From: JAXMHB01 sp046346965
Lineage (GTDB): Bacteria > Pseudomonadota > Gammaproteobacteria > Xanthomonadales > SZUA-5
Reading direction: 5' to 3'
DNA length: 57,648 bases
Assembly (NCBI GenBank): GCA_046346965.1
Contig: JAXMHB010000021.1
Coordinates: 1-57,648, forward strand
A model generated the notes under the pieces. That model made no database searches. It was not told the origin of the DNA and saw only the letters and a list, made by a program, of their open reading frames with translations. Both the position numbers and the translations under genes were made by a program. Positions 46,101 to 53,364 of this stretch are shown in pieces. Each line of letters starts with the position of its first letter. The stretch's first letter is position 1.

Positions 46101-46253
46101 GCTGGTGGCGTCGATGGCGCTGATGCGGCCGCTCATCTGCGCGCTGCCGATATGGCGCGCACTCAGACCTCCAAAGACGCTGGGATCCGGAGCAGATTGG
46201 GCAACAGCAGCGCTGGCGCCGAGCGCGAGCAGGAACAGAACGGGCGTGCGCAT
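43134..46253 (-). CDS. Large secreted BNR/sortilin-like beta-propeller protein
   Basis: A 1039-residue exported protein; signal peptide MRTPVLFLLALGASAAVAQ, start supported by GGAGG upstream. Residues of about 30-700 are a long run of BNR/sialidase-type blades with Asp-boxes (STDGGNSYKS, SRDGGLSFEK, SFDGGSTWNK, TRDGGQSWTN), as in the sortilin (Vps10)-like and photosystem-stability-like beta-propellers called glycosyl hydrolases in many genomes. No catalytic residues of a sialidase are evident. The C-terminal 300 residues are mixed beta and then helical (AQRELALALHGELGELTYTADTLTDLIKQ). Likely periplasmic or surface; function unknown. Confidence 0.88.
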   Translation of the reverse strand: MRTPVLFLLALGASAAVAQSAPDPSVFGGLSARHIGSAQMSGRISAIDATSSFPQTIYVGAASGGVWRSTDGGNSYKSVFDAHAQSIGAIRIDPNDPKRVWVGTGEANVRNSVSVGDGVYLSTDGGDSFKRMGLEKVERIARLAVDYTDGNTVFVCATGALWSDSTERGVYRSRDGGLSFEKVLYVDAGTGCSDIAMDPRNPNVLYAGMWSFRRSPDFFTSGGKGSGLYRSFDGGSTWNKIENGLPAGEKGRISVAVAASKTNVVYALVEAKKTALYRSDNMGNQWTEVNSSANVQMRPFYFAEIVVDPTDHNRVYRPAYVTTVSTDGGKTFNGMSFGGSVHPDHHALWINPKLPQQLLLGTDGGLYESMNQGAKWRHARNLPVSQFYHVSADMAQPYNVYGGLQDNGSWMAPSRGASGIRNRDWDSVGMGDGFWVWPDPSDANTVFSQYQGGKLLRVNRAIGEVKQIAPARGEGEEKLRFNWNTPTVLAPSGKLYTGSQYLHVSSDRGDSWTRISPDLTTDNPAFQRQAQSGGLTRDNSTAENHATIYTIAESPLDARTIWVGTDDGHVQLTRDGGQSWTNLTGKLKGAPKGGWVSRIEASPHDAGTAFLTIDDHRRGDMKPYVLVTRDYGASFTALDLSTVEGYAWVIEQDPVQANLLYLGTEFGLYLSLDAGAHWTRFAENLPRVAVHDLYIHPREHDLIIATHGRGIYIIDDLTPLRALTPELLAQELAVLPSRPGIQTVGGALQEFGGDDEYAGQSLPDVAVINFYAQKRHMFGDSKLEVYNAANEKVTTLPVDKRRGVVRIDWPMRLKAPKLPPSTQLVPAFVGPRLPEGEYRYVLTRGKQVVEGKVTLAADPRSPHSPEDRAAQRELALALHGELGELTYTADTLTDLIKQIDARLQSLAGKAPKQLSSYRAAIDTLQKQLAASSTDGGYVSGEEQLRERMGQLYGAVVSYDGRPSASQQREHENVQRELTERNADRDRLLAQLPDINAALSKAGADALKPLDRATWEAREQGGGPATLARWWFSGGWMVMH

Positions 46254-46297
46254 GACATCCTCCGCGAGGGCGGTGGCAGAACGATGGGAAAAGCGCC

Positions 46298-46315
46298 GCG
46301 CTTCCTCGGAAGCGC
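46298..46315. terminator. Hairpin between two minus-strand genes
   Basis: Eight-base stem GCGCTTCC / GGAAGCGC with a two-base loop in the 76-base gap between the LolA-like gene and the BNR-repeat gene. No T-run follows; a weak terminator that could separate the two units. Confidence 0.45.
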
Positions 46316-46329
46316 AGCGCGGCAGGGAC

Positions 46330-47100
46330 TTACTTGGAGGCGGTGTCAGCCGGCTTCGGCGGCGGCTGCTTGAAGCGGTCCGCGGCGATGTCGACGTTGG
46401 CCTCGACCTTGGTGAACTGCATTTCCTGCTTCATCTCGCCCATCGGGCCAGTGATCACATTGGTGATCGAGTACGGCACCATGGTGCCGGCGACTTCCTT
46501 GTAATCGCCCAGGATCGCGGCGCCCTGCACTTCCTGACCCTGGATCTTGACCTTGCTCTCGGTCTTGATCGCCAGGAAGTACTCGGTGTCGATGTAGTTG
46601 ATCTCCTCACCGCCATCGGCGCGCACCACCTTCAGCTTGTAGGCCGGCGTGCCGTCGACGTCCTCGACGCCCAGCAGTTCGACCTTGTGGCCCTTGGCCT
46701 TGTAGTCGACCAGCGCGCCATCGATATCGGCCTGCTGCTTGAACTGCTTGAGCTCGTCTTCGGACATCGGCTCGGCATCGAGCTTGCCCATCATCGGCAT
46801 GATCTGCCAGCCGCTCTTGCCGTCGTAGGCCTGCGATGCCTGCATGCCCTGGAAGCTGAAATCGATGCGCATCGAGGACGGCCGTGCCACTTCCACGGTG
46901 AACGGCATCTGCATCGGCCCCATGGTCATGGTGCCCTCGGCGCGCGTGGTCTTGATGCCCTTGATCACGTCGAGGCCGCCGCGCGCCTCGATGTTCTTGG
47001 CGATCACTTCGTCCGCGGTCTTCAGCTCCTCCGCGTACACCGCGCCGCTCAGACCAATGGCGCACAACGCACCCCACACAGCACGTGACAGTACAGACAT
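46330..47100 (-). CDS. LolA-like outer-membrane lipoprotein-sorting family protein
   Basis: A 256-residue exported protein with signal peptide MSVLSRAVWGALCAIGLSG ending at YAE. The mature part is one beta-rich domain of the LolA/LolB-like fold family: VIAKNIEARGGLDVIKGIKTTRAEGTM opening, then a long antiparallel sheet with IDFSFQGMQASQAYDGKSGWQI, and the YKLKVVRADGGEEINYIDTEYFLAIKTE segment. Proteins of this type (outer membrane lipoprotein-sorting protein) bind hydrophobic ligands in the periplasm; it is distinct from the housekeeping lolA. Start ATG 47100; the open frame upstream to 47406 was excluded because it overlaps the divergent DUF547 gene. Confidence 0.8.
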   Translation of the reverse strand: MSVLSRAVWGALCAIGLSGAVYAEELKTADEVIAKNIEARGGLDVIKGIKTTRAEGTMTMGPMQMPFTVEVARPSSMRIDFSFQGMQASQAYDGKSGWQIMPMMGKLDAEPMSEDELKQFKQQADIDGALVDYKAKGHKVELLGVEDVDGTPAYKLKVVRADGGEEINYIDTEYFLAIKTESKVKIQGQEVQGAAILGDYKEVAGTMVPYSITNVITGPMGEMKQEMQFTKVEANVDIAADRFKQPPPKPADTASK

Positions 47101-47272
47101 GGATGACCACCTCAAGGTTGAATGTAACGGCACTATGCAGAGCAGCATGGCCCGCACCATGTGCCGGAAGCAACGGCCGCGGCCGGCTCCGGGCGGCGCA
47201 GATCCGCCGCCTATACTGCGGCGCCGCGTCGGCACGCCGTCGCCGCGCCCGTACCCTGGACCCCGAACACCC

Positions 47273-48067
47273 ATGCGCATCCTGATGTTGATATTGGCCC
47301 TTTCGCTGCAGGGACTGCTGGCCCGCCCCGCGGCCGCCTTCGACGCCGGGCACGCGGCCTGGACCGCCTTGCTGACGCAGCACGTGCGCTGGATCAACCA
47401 GGGCACCGCCAGCCAGGTGGATTACGCCGGCTTCGCGCGCGATCGCGCCGCGCTCAAGGCCTATCTGGACACGCTCAGCGCGGTCAGCGCCAGCGAGTAC
47501 GAGCGCTGGTCGCTGCAGGATCGCCAGGCTTTTCTGATCAATGCTTACAACGCCTACACCATCGAGCTGGTGCTGACGCGCTGGCCGGCGCTGGAGTCGA
47601 TCAAGGATCTCGGCGGCTGGTTCAGCTCGCCGTGGAAACAGCGCTACTTCCAGTTGCTCGGCGCCGAACGCTCGCTGGACGAGGTCGAGCACGATCTGAT
47701 CCGCGGCGCCCGCGGTTTCGACGAGCCGCGCATCCACTTCGCCGTCAACTGCGCCTCGATCGGCTGCCCGGCGCTGCGCCCGGAGGCCTACGTCGGCGCG
47801 CGCCTCGATGCCCAACTCGACGACCAGACCCGCCGCTTCCTGCGCGACCGCACGCGCAACCGCTACGAGGCCGCCGGCAGCGTGATGCGCATCTCCAAGC
47901 TGTTCGACTGGTACGCCAGCGACTTCAACGACGCCACCGTCTTCGATTTCCTCACCCGCTACGCCGACGACCTCACCGACGACCCCACCGCCGAACGCAA
48001 ACTGCGCATCGGCGCCATCGACCTCGAATACAGCGAGTACGACTGGCGATTGAATGGGGTGAGGTGA
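47273..48067 (+). CDS. Exported DUF547 protein
   Basis: A 264-residue exported protein (signal peptide about 1-23). It matches DUF547: the YAGFARDRAALKAYL start, DRQAFLINAYNAYTIELVL, IHFAVNCASIGCPALRPEAY with two cysteines, and FDWYASDF near the end. The fold and function are not established; the conserved His/Cys stretch suggests a thiol or metal site. Divergent from the LolA-like gene with a 172-base spacer. Confidence 0.88.
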   Translation: MRILMLILALSLQGLLARPAAAFDAGHAAWTALLTQHVRWINQGTASQVDYAGFARDRAALKAYLDTLSAVSASEYERWSLQDRQAFLINAYNAYTIELVLTRWPALESIKDLGGWFSSPWKQRYFQLLGAERSLDEVEHDLIRGARGFDEPRIHFAVNCASIGCPALRPEAYVGARLDAQLDDQTRRFLRDRTRNRYEAAGSVMRISKLFDWYASDFNDATVFDFLTRYADDLTDDPTAERKLRIGAIDLEYSEYDWRLNGVR

Positions 48068-48096
48068 GGGACAGCGCACAGCCAAAGGCGGGGCAG

Positions 48097-48297
48097 GCGG
48101 CAAGGGGCAGGGGCCTGAACCTTGGCATGCGCGTGCTTCGCGGCGGGCATGGGAATGCGGGACATCGCTAAAGCGGCTGTATGCGCGTGTCTGCTTTGGG
48201 CCGCGTCAATCGACCGATGCATCCAGCCACGGTGCTATGGCCTACCCGATCAGTCCAGCCCTTTCCCCTTTCCCCTTTCCCCGCTTCTTGCCGTCCC
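48097..48297 (+). repeat. Diverged family C element
   Basis: It starts with GCGGCAAGGGGCAGGGG (about 48097) and ends in a T/C tract with three TTTCCCC units (about 48263-48282) followed by an imperfect inverse of the left end (CGCTTCTTGCCG). Layout and position match the element at 28006-28231: downstream of one gene, upstream of another whose product is membrane-targeted. The identity is low, so this is a tentative family member. The whole gap 48068-48359 holds no gene. Confidence 0.4.
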
Positions 48298-48359
48298 TAG
48301 CCTTCCATTCAGCCACGCTCCGCCAGGATGGCGCTTCGCCTTCTGCCCGCGGGTGTCGC

Positions 48360-49415
48360 ATGAGCCAGCCGTATCGCGCGCTGCTGTGGATGCTGTTGTT
48401 CCTGACTTTGATCGCGACTGCGGCGGGGGCTTTGTTGCAGCCCTTGATCGCTGCGTTTGGCGCTAACAGTGGCTTCAACGGCGTGATTCTGGCGGTGTTT
48501 GCCGCTGGCATCGGCGTCAATCTGCTGCAGGTGCTGCGGCTGCAGCGCGAGGTACGCTGGATCGAGGGCTTCAGGCGCAGCAATCCCGAGCGCGCGCTGG
48601 AGCCGCCGGTGTTGCTGGCGCCGATGGCGCAGATGCTGAGCCGCAGCGAGCGCCGGCCGCTGTCCCTGTCGCCGGCCTCGATGCGCTCGATCCTCGACAG
48701 CGTGCATCTGCGTTTGGAGGAGCAGCGCGATCTGTCGCGCTATCTGGTCGGGCTGCTGGTGTTTCTCGGTCTGCTCGGGACCTTCTGGGGACTGCTGAAG
48801 ACCATCGCCTCGGTCAGCGACATCATCGGCGGGCTGAGCGCGGGCGGCGATGCGCTGGCGATGTTCGAGTCGCTGAAGACGCGTCTGCAGGCGCCGCTCT
48901 CGGGGATGGCGACCAGTTTCTCGACCTCGCTGTTCGGCCTCGCCGGCTCGCTGGTGCTGGGTTTTCTGGATCTGCAGTCCGGCCGCGCGTCCAATCGCTT
49001 CTACACCGAGCTGGAAGACTGGCTGTCGGGCATGACTCGGCTGAGCAGCGGCGGCGGCGCGCTGGCCGAGGGCGAGGCCTCGGTGCCGGCCTATGTGCAG
49101 GCGCTGCTGGAGCAGACCGCCGACGGGCTGGAGCGCATGCAGCGAGCGATCGTCGACAGCGAGCGCGAGCGTCGCAGCAGCGTCGAGCAGCTAGGAGAAT
49201 TGAACACGCAGCTCGGCAAGCTGGCCGAGCTGATGGCGCGCGAATCGCGCGGATTGGCCGACCTGGCGCAGACGCAGAACGAGCTGCGGCAGACGCTGAA
49301 GACGCTCGCCGCGCCCGGCGGTGCCCAGCTCAGCGATGAACTGCGCGCAGAGTTCCGGCTGCTGACGCGCACCATCGCGGCGGCGCTGGAGCACAAGCGC
49401 ACGCCGACCGCCTGA
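48360..49415 (+). CDS. MotA/TolQ/ExbB-like proton-channel protein
   Basis: A 351-residue inner-membrane protein of the MotA/TolQ/ExbB superfamily. Four helices are visible: about 7-30, 37-60, 120-150 (YLVGLLVFLGLLGTFWGLLKTI) and 178-205 (SGMATSFSTSLFGLAGSLVLG); the last two are the conserved channel helices with the LGTFWGLL and FSTSLFGLA patterns. A coiled-coil tail of over 100 residues follows (QRAIVDSERERRSSVEQLGELNTQLGKL), longer than in ExbB or TolQ. With the next gene, 10 bases downstream, it should form an ion-driven stator-like motor. No flagellar gene is adjacent. Confidence 0.85.
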   Translation: MSQPYRALLWMLLFLTLIATAAGALLQPLIAAFGANSGFNGVILAVFAAGIGVNLLQVLRLQREVRWIEGFRRSNPERALEPPVLLAPMAQMLSRSERRPLSLSPASMRSILDSVHLRLEEQRDLSRYLVGLLVFLGLLGTFWGLLKTIASVSDIIGGLSAGGDALAMFESLKTRLQAPLSGMATSFSTSLFGLAGSLVLGFLDLQSGRASNRFYTELEDWLSGMTRLSSGGGALAEGEASVPAYVQALLEQTADGLERMQRAIVDSERERRSSVEQLGELNTQLGKLAELMARESRGLADLAQTQNELRQTLKTLAAPGGAQLSDELRAEFRLLTRTIAAALEHKRTPTA

Positions 49416-49425
49416 GGACGCGCCG

Positions 49426-50556
49426 ATGAGCACGCTGGCTACCCGCCGTCGCCGCCAGATCGACTTCTGGCCGGGTTTTGTCGATGCATTGAGTTCGCTG
49501 CTGATGGTGTTGGTGTTCGTGCTGCTGATCTTCACCATCGGCCAGTTCACGCTGTCCGACGCGCTGAGCGGCCGCGACAAGGCGCTGGCGGCGCTGAATC
49601 AGGAGCTGGCCGATTTGGCGCGCGCGCTGTCGATGGAGCAGAGCGCCAAGGCGCAGGCCCAAGCCAGCTTGAGCGAGCTCAACACCACGCTGGAGAGCAC
49701 ACGCGCCGAGCGCGACGGCCTGCGGCTTGCGCTCGGCGAGACCGAGTCCACGCTGACGCAGACGCGCGCGCAGCTGGAAGGCCAGGAGGCCGAGGTGGCA
49801 CGGCTGACGGCCGACATCAACGCCCTCGACGCGCTCAAGCGGCAGCTCGAGAGCGAGATCGCCGCGCGCCTCGCCGAACTCAGCGAGAAGCAGGACAAAC
49901 TGGTCGCGGCCACCGAGCTGTCGGCCAAATCGGCGGCGCAGGTGGAATTGCTCAACCGTCAGCTGGCCGCCTTGCGCGCGCAGCTGAGCGAGCTCTCCGC
50001 CGCGCTAGATCTGGCCAAGGCGCAGTCCAAGGCCAAGGATGTGCGCATCGACGAGCTCGGCAAGGAGCTGAATCTGGCGCTGGCCAACCGCGTCGGCGAG
50101 CTCAATCGCTATCGCTCGGATTTCTTCGGCAAGCTGCGCGAAATCCTCGGCAATCGCGCCGACATCCAGATCGTCGGCGATCGCTTCGTGGTGCCCTCGG
50201 AGCTGCTGTTCGCCTCCGGCACCGATGAGCTGACGCCGGCCGCGCAGGCGCAACTCGATCGACTGGCGCAGACGCTGCGCGAGGTCACCGCCGAGATCCC
50301 GCGCGAGATCGACTGGGTGCTGCGCATCGACGGCCACACCGACAAGCGTCCGATCAAGACCGCGCGCTTCCCGTCCAACTGGGAGCTGTCGACCGCGCGT
50401 GCGGTGGCCATCGTCAAGCAGCTGGTGGTGTCCGGCATCCCGGCGCACCGGCTCGCCGCGAATGGCTTTGGCGAGTTCCGGCCGCTTGATCCGGCCGACA
50501 CACCGGCCGCTTACGCGGTGAACCGCCGCATCGAGATCCAGCTGACCAACCGCTAG
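49426..50556 (+). CDS. MotB-like protein with long coiled coil and OmpA peptidoglycan-binding domain
   Basis: A 376-residue partner of the MotA/ExbB-like protein. A single membrane helix near 15-40 carries the ion-binding Asp20 (PGFVDALSSLLMVLVFVL), matching the MotB/ZorB position. From about 50 to 220 it is heptad-rich coiled coil. The C-terminal OmpA-like domain (about 235-376) has the peptidoglycan-binding pattern with IDGHTDKRPIKTARFPSNWELSTARAVAIVKQLV and NGFGEFRPLDPADTP. Anchored in the cell wall, it would let the channel protein turn or pull a cytoplasmic partner. The AG of the stop codon TAG is the first two bases of a family B element. Confidence 0.88.
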   Translation: MSTLATRRRRQIDFWPGFVDALSSLLMVLVFVLLIFTIGQFTLSDALSGRDKALAALNQELADLARALSMEQSAKAQAQASLSELNTTLESTRAERDGLRLALGETESTLTQTRAQLEGQEAEVARLTADINALDALKRQLESEIAARLAELSEKQDKLVAATELSAKSAAQVELLNRQLAALRAQLSELSAALDLAKAQSKAKDVRIDELGKELNLALANRVGELNRYRSDFFGKLREILGNRADIQIVGDRFVVPSELLFASGTDELTPAAQAQLDRLAQTLREVTAEIPREIDWVLRIDGHTDKRPIKTARFPSNWELSTARAVAIVKQLVVSGIPAHRLAANGFGEFRPLDPADTPAAYAVNRRIEIQLTNR

Positions 50557-50825
50557 GGAAGCTCTGGTCAAGTCTCGTGAGCCGCGTTGCGAGTCAGAAT
50601 CGTCTGCCGCTAGGCGCGGTCCGCAGGGCATAGCCCGGCTCTCTGGCCAAGGACCGGAACGACGCGGCGGACGATTCGGGCCGCAACCCTTCGGGACGGG
50701 GCTGAATCGGCCTCCAGCGTCGTCAGTCGCCTCGGCCAGAGAGCCTGCTATGCCCTTCGGCGACTTCCTCGCTGGAGACCGATTCAGCCGCCGTCGCGGG
50801 CACGATACTTGATCAGAGCTTCCCT
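50555..50825. repeat. Family B palindromic element, copy 2, with 19-bp inverted ends
   Basis: A 271-base element bounded by AGGGAAGCTCTGGTCAAGT (50555-50573) and its reverse complement with one mismatch (50807-50825). Inside are two further inverted pairs: AGGGCATAGC...GGCTCTCTGGCC (about 50625-50648) with GGCCAGAGAGCCTGCTATGCCCT (about 50732-50755), and a block at about 50696-50722 with 50768-50790. The whole can fold as one nested hairpin. It encodes no credible protein. Copy 1 is at 20074-20357. The gap from 50826 to 50939 shows only the leader of the pirin gene. Confidence 0.85.
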
Positions 50826-50939
50826 AAGCGCGCTCGCGCATTGTCTCGATCGCCGAGACAATGCGTCCGGCCCTGGTGGGCTGCCACACCCGGTGGCGGC
50901 GTGGATGATGCGCAGCACGTCCACAGCGGAGATCGCCCG

Positions 50940-51650
50940 ATGATTACTCCCCGTCCCGGCCACGAGCGCGGCATGGCCCATCACGGCTGGTTGCAGAGCG
51001 CGCACAGCTTTTCCTTCGCCGACTACTACGATCCGCGCCATGTGCATTTCGGCCCGCTGCGGGTGATCAACGAGGATCGCGTGGCCGCCGGCAGCGGCTT
51101 CGGCAAGCACGGCCATCGCGATATGGAAATCATCAGCTACGTGCTGAGCGGCGCGCTGGCGCATGCCGACAGCATGGGCAATCAGGCCACGATCGTGCCC
51201 GGCGAGGTGCAGCGGATGAGCGCCGGCAGCGGCGTGCTGCATTCGGAGTTCAACCACAACGCGCAGGGCGAAACCCATTTCCTGCAGATCTGGATCCTGC
51301 CGAATGTGCAGGGCGGCGCGCCGGGCTACGAGCAGAAGACCTTTGCGGACGCCGAGAAGCGCGGCCGGTTGCGCTTGGTGGTCAGCCCGGATGGCGCCGA
51401 GGGCTCGCTGCGCATGCAGCAGGATGCGCGGCTGTATGCCGGCTTGTTCGACGGCAGCGAGCAGGCGCGTCTGCCGCTGGCGCCCGGGCGCTTGGGCTAT
51501 GTGCACCTGGCGCGCGGGGCGGCGCGCATCAACGGCCACGTGCTGCGCGCCGGCGATGCGCTGAAGTACGTCGGCGAGCCGGCGGTGGAGATCGAGGCCG
51601 GCGATGGCGCCGAGGTGCTGGTATTCGACCTGCCGGGCGCGCCAGACTGA
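50940..51650 (+). CDS. Pirin-family protein
   Basis: A 236-residue double cupin protein. The metal ligands of pirins are all there: His57 and His59 (KHGHRDMEIISY), His101 and Glu103 (VLHSEFNHN), the same numbers or one off from human pirin. Bacterial pirins can be quercetin 2,3-dioxygenases or regulators of redox and central metabolism. Start ATG 50940; the frame is open upstream to 50841 but runs through a repeat edge. A LysR-type regulator begins four bases after the stop in the same direction. Confidence 0.92.
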   Translation: MITPRPGHERGMAHHGWLQSAHSFSFADYYDPRHVHFGPLRVINEDRVAAGSGFGKHGHRDMEIISYVLSGALAHADSMGNQATIVPGEVQRMSAGSGVLHSEFNHNAQGETHFLQIWILPNVQGGAPGYEQKTFADAEKRGRLRLVVSPDGAEGSLRMQQDARLYAGLFDGSEQARLPLAPGRLGYVHLARGAARINGHVLRAGDALKYVGEPAVEIEAGDGAEVLVFDLPGAPD

Positions 51651-51654
51651 GGGC

Positions 51655-52596
51655 ATGGATCTCGCGGCGCTGACTGCCTTCGTCGAAACCGTGCGCCGCG
51701 GCGGCATGGCCGCGGCGGCGCGCGCACTCGGCGTGCCGCGCGCACGCATCAGCCGCCAGATCCAGCAGCTGGAGAGCGAGCTCGGCGCGCAACTGCTGGT
51801 GCGCACCACGCGCGCGCTCAAGCTCACCGAGGCCGGCAGCGTCTACCTGGAGAGCGCCGGCGAGGCGCTGGATCGGCTGAACGAGGCCACCCAGCGCGTG
51901 CGCGAGGGCCAGGGACAGATGCGCGGCACGCTGCGCATCAACGCACCGATGTCCTTTGGTGTGCGCGTGCTGGCGCCGCTGCTGGCGCCGTTTCAGCGCG
52001 CGAATCCGGCGCTGGAACTGCAGCTGGCCTTGTCGGACGAGTTGGTCGACCCGGTGCGCGGCGGTTTTGATCTGACGCTGCGCATCGCCCAGCTGCCGGA
52101 TTCCGGCCTGGTGGCGCGCCGGCTGTGCCCGGCGCCGCGCGTGCTGGTGGCCGCGCCGCGCTATCTGGCGACGCACGGCGTGCCCGCGCATCCGGCCGAC
52201 TTGCTGCAGCACGCCTGCCTGCACTACGGCTATCTGAGCACCGGCACGCAGTGGACGCTGAGCCGCGGCGACGAGGTCTATCGGATCAGCGCGCCGGGGC
52301 CGCTGTGCGCCAACAACGGCGAGGTGCTGATGCAGGCCGCGATCGGGGCGATGGGCATCGCCCTGCTGCCGCGTTTCATCGTCGATCCGGCGCTGGCGGC
52401 GCGCACGCTGAGCGTGGTGCTGCCGGAGTGGTCGCCGCCGCTGATCGCCGTGCATGCGGTCTATCCCAGCGCACGCCGGCTGCCTTTGCGCACGCGGCGC
52501 TTCGTCGACTTTCTGGTCGAGGCGCTCAGCGCGCCTGCAGACGCTGCGCCATCTGCTGCTGCACCCACTGAATCGCCTTCAGCGGGCGCAGCATGA
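51655..52596 (+). CDS. LysR-family transcriptional regulator
   Basis: A 313-residue regulator. The first 65 residues are the LysR winged helix (MDLAALTAFVETVRRGGMAAAARALGVPRARISRQIQQLESELGAQLLVRTTRALKLTEAG-type), followed by a substrate-binding domain (about 90-300). It lies four bases after the pirin gene, so the two form an operon, which differs from the usual divergent layout of LysR with its target. The C-terminal tail is Ala/Pro/Ser-rich and overlaps the convergent NTF2-like gene by 71 bases. Confidence 0.92.
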   Translation: MDLAALTAFVETVRRGGMAAAARALGVPRARISRQIQQLESELGAQLLVRTTRALKLTEAGSVYLESAGEALDRLNEATQRVREGQGQMRGTLRINAPMSFGVRVLAPLLAPFQRANPALELQLALSDELVDPVRGGFDLTLRIAQLPDSGLVARRLCPAPRVLVAAPRYLATHGVPAHPADLLQHACLHYGYLSTGTQWTLSRGDEVYRISAPGPLCANNGEVLMQAAIGAMGIALLPRFIVDPALAARTLSVVLPEWSPPLIAVHAVYPSARRLPLRTRRFVDFLVEALSAPADAAPSAAAPTESPSAGAA

Positions 52597-52915
52597 CCTT
52601 GAACTCGACGATCTGACCGGCCGCGTTCCAGCGCAGCATGTCGACGCCGTTGACGTTGAGGCCATCGAGCTCGACCTGAAACTCCAGCACTGCACTATCC
52701 GCGCTCACCCACTCGTGCAGGTAGCGGAAGCTGTCGTGGCCCAGCACCTGCAGCGCGGCGCCGAGGTAGGCCTGCACCAGCGTCTTGCCGACCTGCGGCG
52801 TGTGGACGACCGGCGAATGAAACACCGCGTCGTCGGCGATCAAGGCGGGCAGCGCGTCGGCATCGCGACTGGCGACCAGTTGGTGCCATCGGGCCAGCGC
52901 CAGGGGCATGCTCAT
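52526..52915 (-). CDS. SnoaL-like/NTF2-fold protein
   Basis: A 129-residue protein of the nuclear-transport-factor-2 fold family, which includes SnoaL-like polyketide cyclases and ketosteroid isomerases. Pattern: ALARWHQLVASRDADALPALIADDAVFHSPVV, then AYLGAALQVLG and DMLRWNAAGQIVEFKVMLRPLKAI. No single catalytic residue pins down an activity. It is transcribed against the LysR gene and overlaps its 3' end, an uncommon arrangement that both open frames support. Confidence 0.8.
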   Translation of the reverse strand: MSMPLALARWHQLVASRDADALPALIADDAVFHSPVVHTPQVGKTLVQAYLGAALQVLGHDSFRYLHEWVSADSAVLEFQVELDGLNVNGVDMLRWNAAGQIVEFKVMLRPLKAIQWVQQQMAQRLQAR

Positions 52916-52986
52916 CGAGTGCTCCAGGTCGGATAGAGAGCGTCATTGTAGAACCGCGCCGCCAACGGGCGTGGCAGACTGCCGGT

Positions 52987-53364
52987 ATGGACGCTACCCA
53001 CGCCCCGCCGCTCGCGCCGGACGAACTTTCGCAGCTGTGCCGCGCACTGCGCGCGCTGCTGCAGGACTGGCCGGCGCAGGCGGCGCTGCCGACCTACCAG
53101 CAGGTGGCCGTGCGGCTGGGGCTGCGCCCGCCGCTGACCGTGCATCGGGTCATCCAGGCGCTGGAGCAGCTGATGCGCGAGGACGCCGCGGCAGGGCGAC
53201 CGCTGCTGGCGGCGCGCGTGCTCGGGCGTGTGCGCGGCGGGCTGCCGGCGCCGGGTTTCTTTGCACTGGCGCAAACGCTGGGACTGTACGCGGGCGCGGA
53301 GAGCGGTCCGCAGGCGAGCGCTTTTCATCAGGCGCAGCTGCGCGCGCTGGCCGCGGCCGACTGA
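52987..53364 (+). CDS. Small conserved-looking protein, possibly winged helix
   Basis: A 125-residue protein I cannot assign. The central part (LPTYQQVAVRLGLRPPLTVHRVIQALEQLMREDAAAGRPLLAARVL) reads as a helix-turn-helix followed by a longer helix, and GRVRGGLPAPGFFALAQTLGLY closes the domain; a DNA-binding role is only a guess. It starts 71 bases from the divergent NTF2-like gene, and its stop codon abuts the stop of the convergent transglycosylase-like gene with no base between. Confidence 0.65.
   Translation: MDATHAPPLAPDELSQLCRALRALLQDWPAQAALPTYQQVAVRLGLRPPLTVHRVIQALEQLMREDAAAGRPLLAARVLGRVRGGLPAPGFFALAQTLGLYAGAESGPQASAFHQAQLRALAAAD

Noticed and set aside
48360..50556. Zorya-type anti-phage system
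   Set aside because: The stator pair resembles ZorA/ZorB in layout, but no ZorC, ZorD or ZorE gene follows; pirin and a LysR regulator do.
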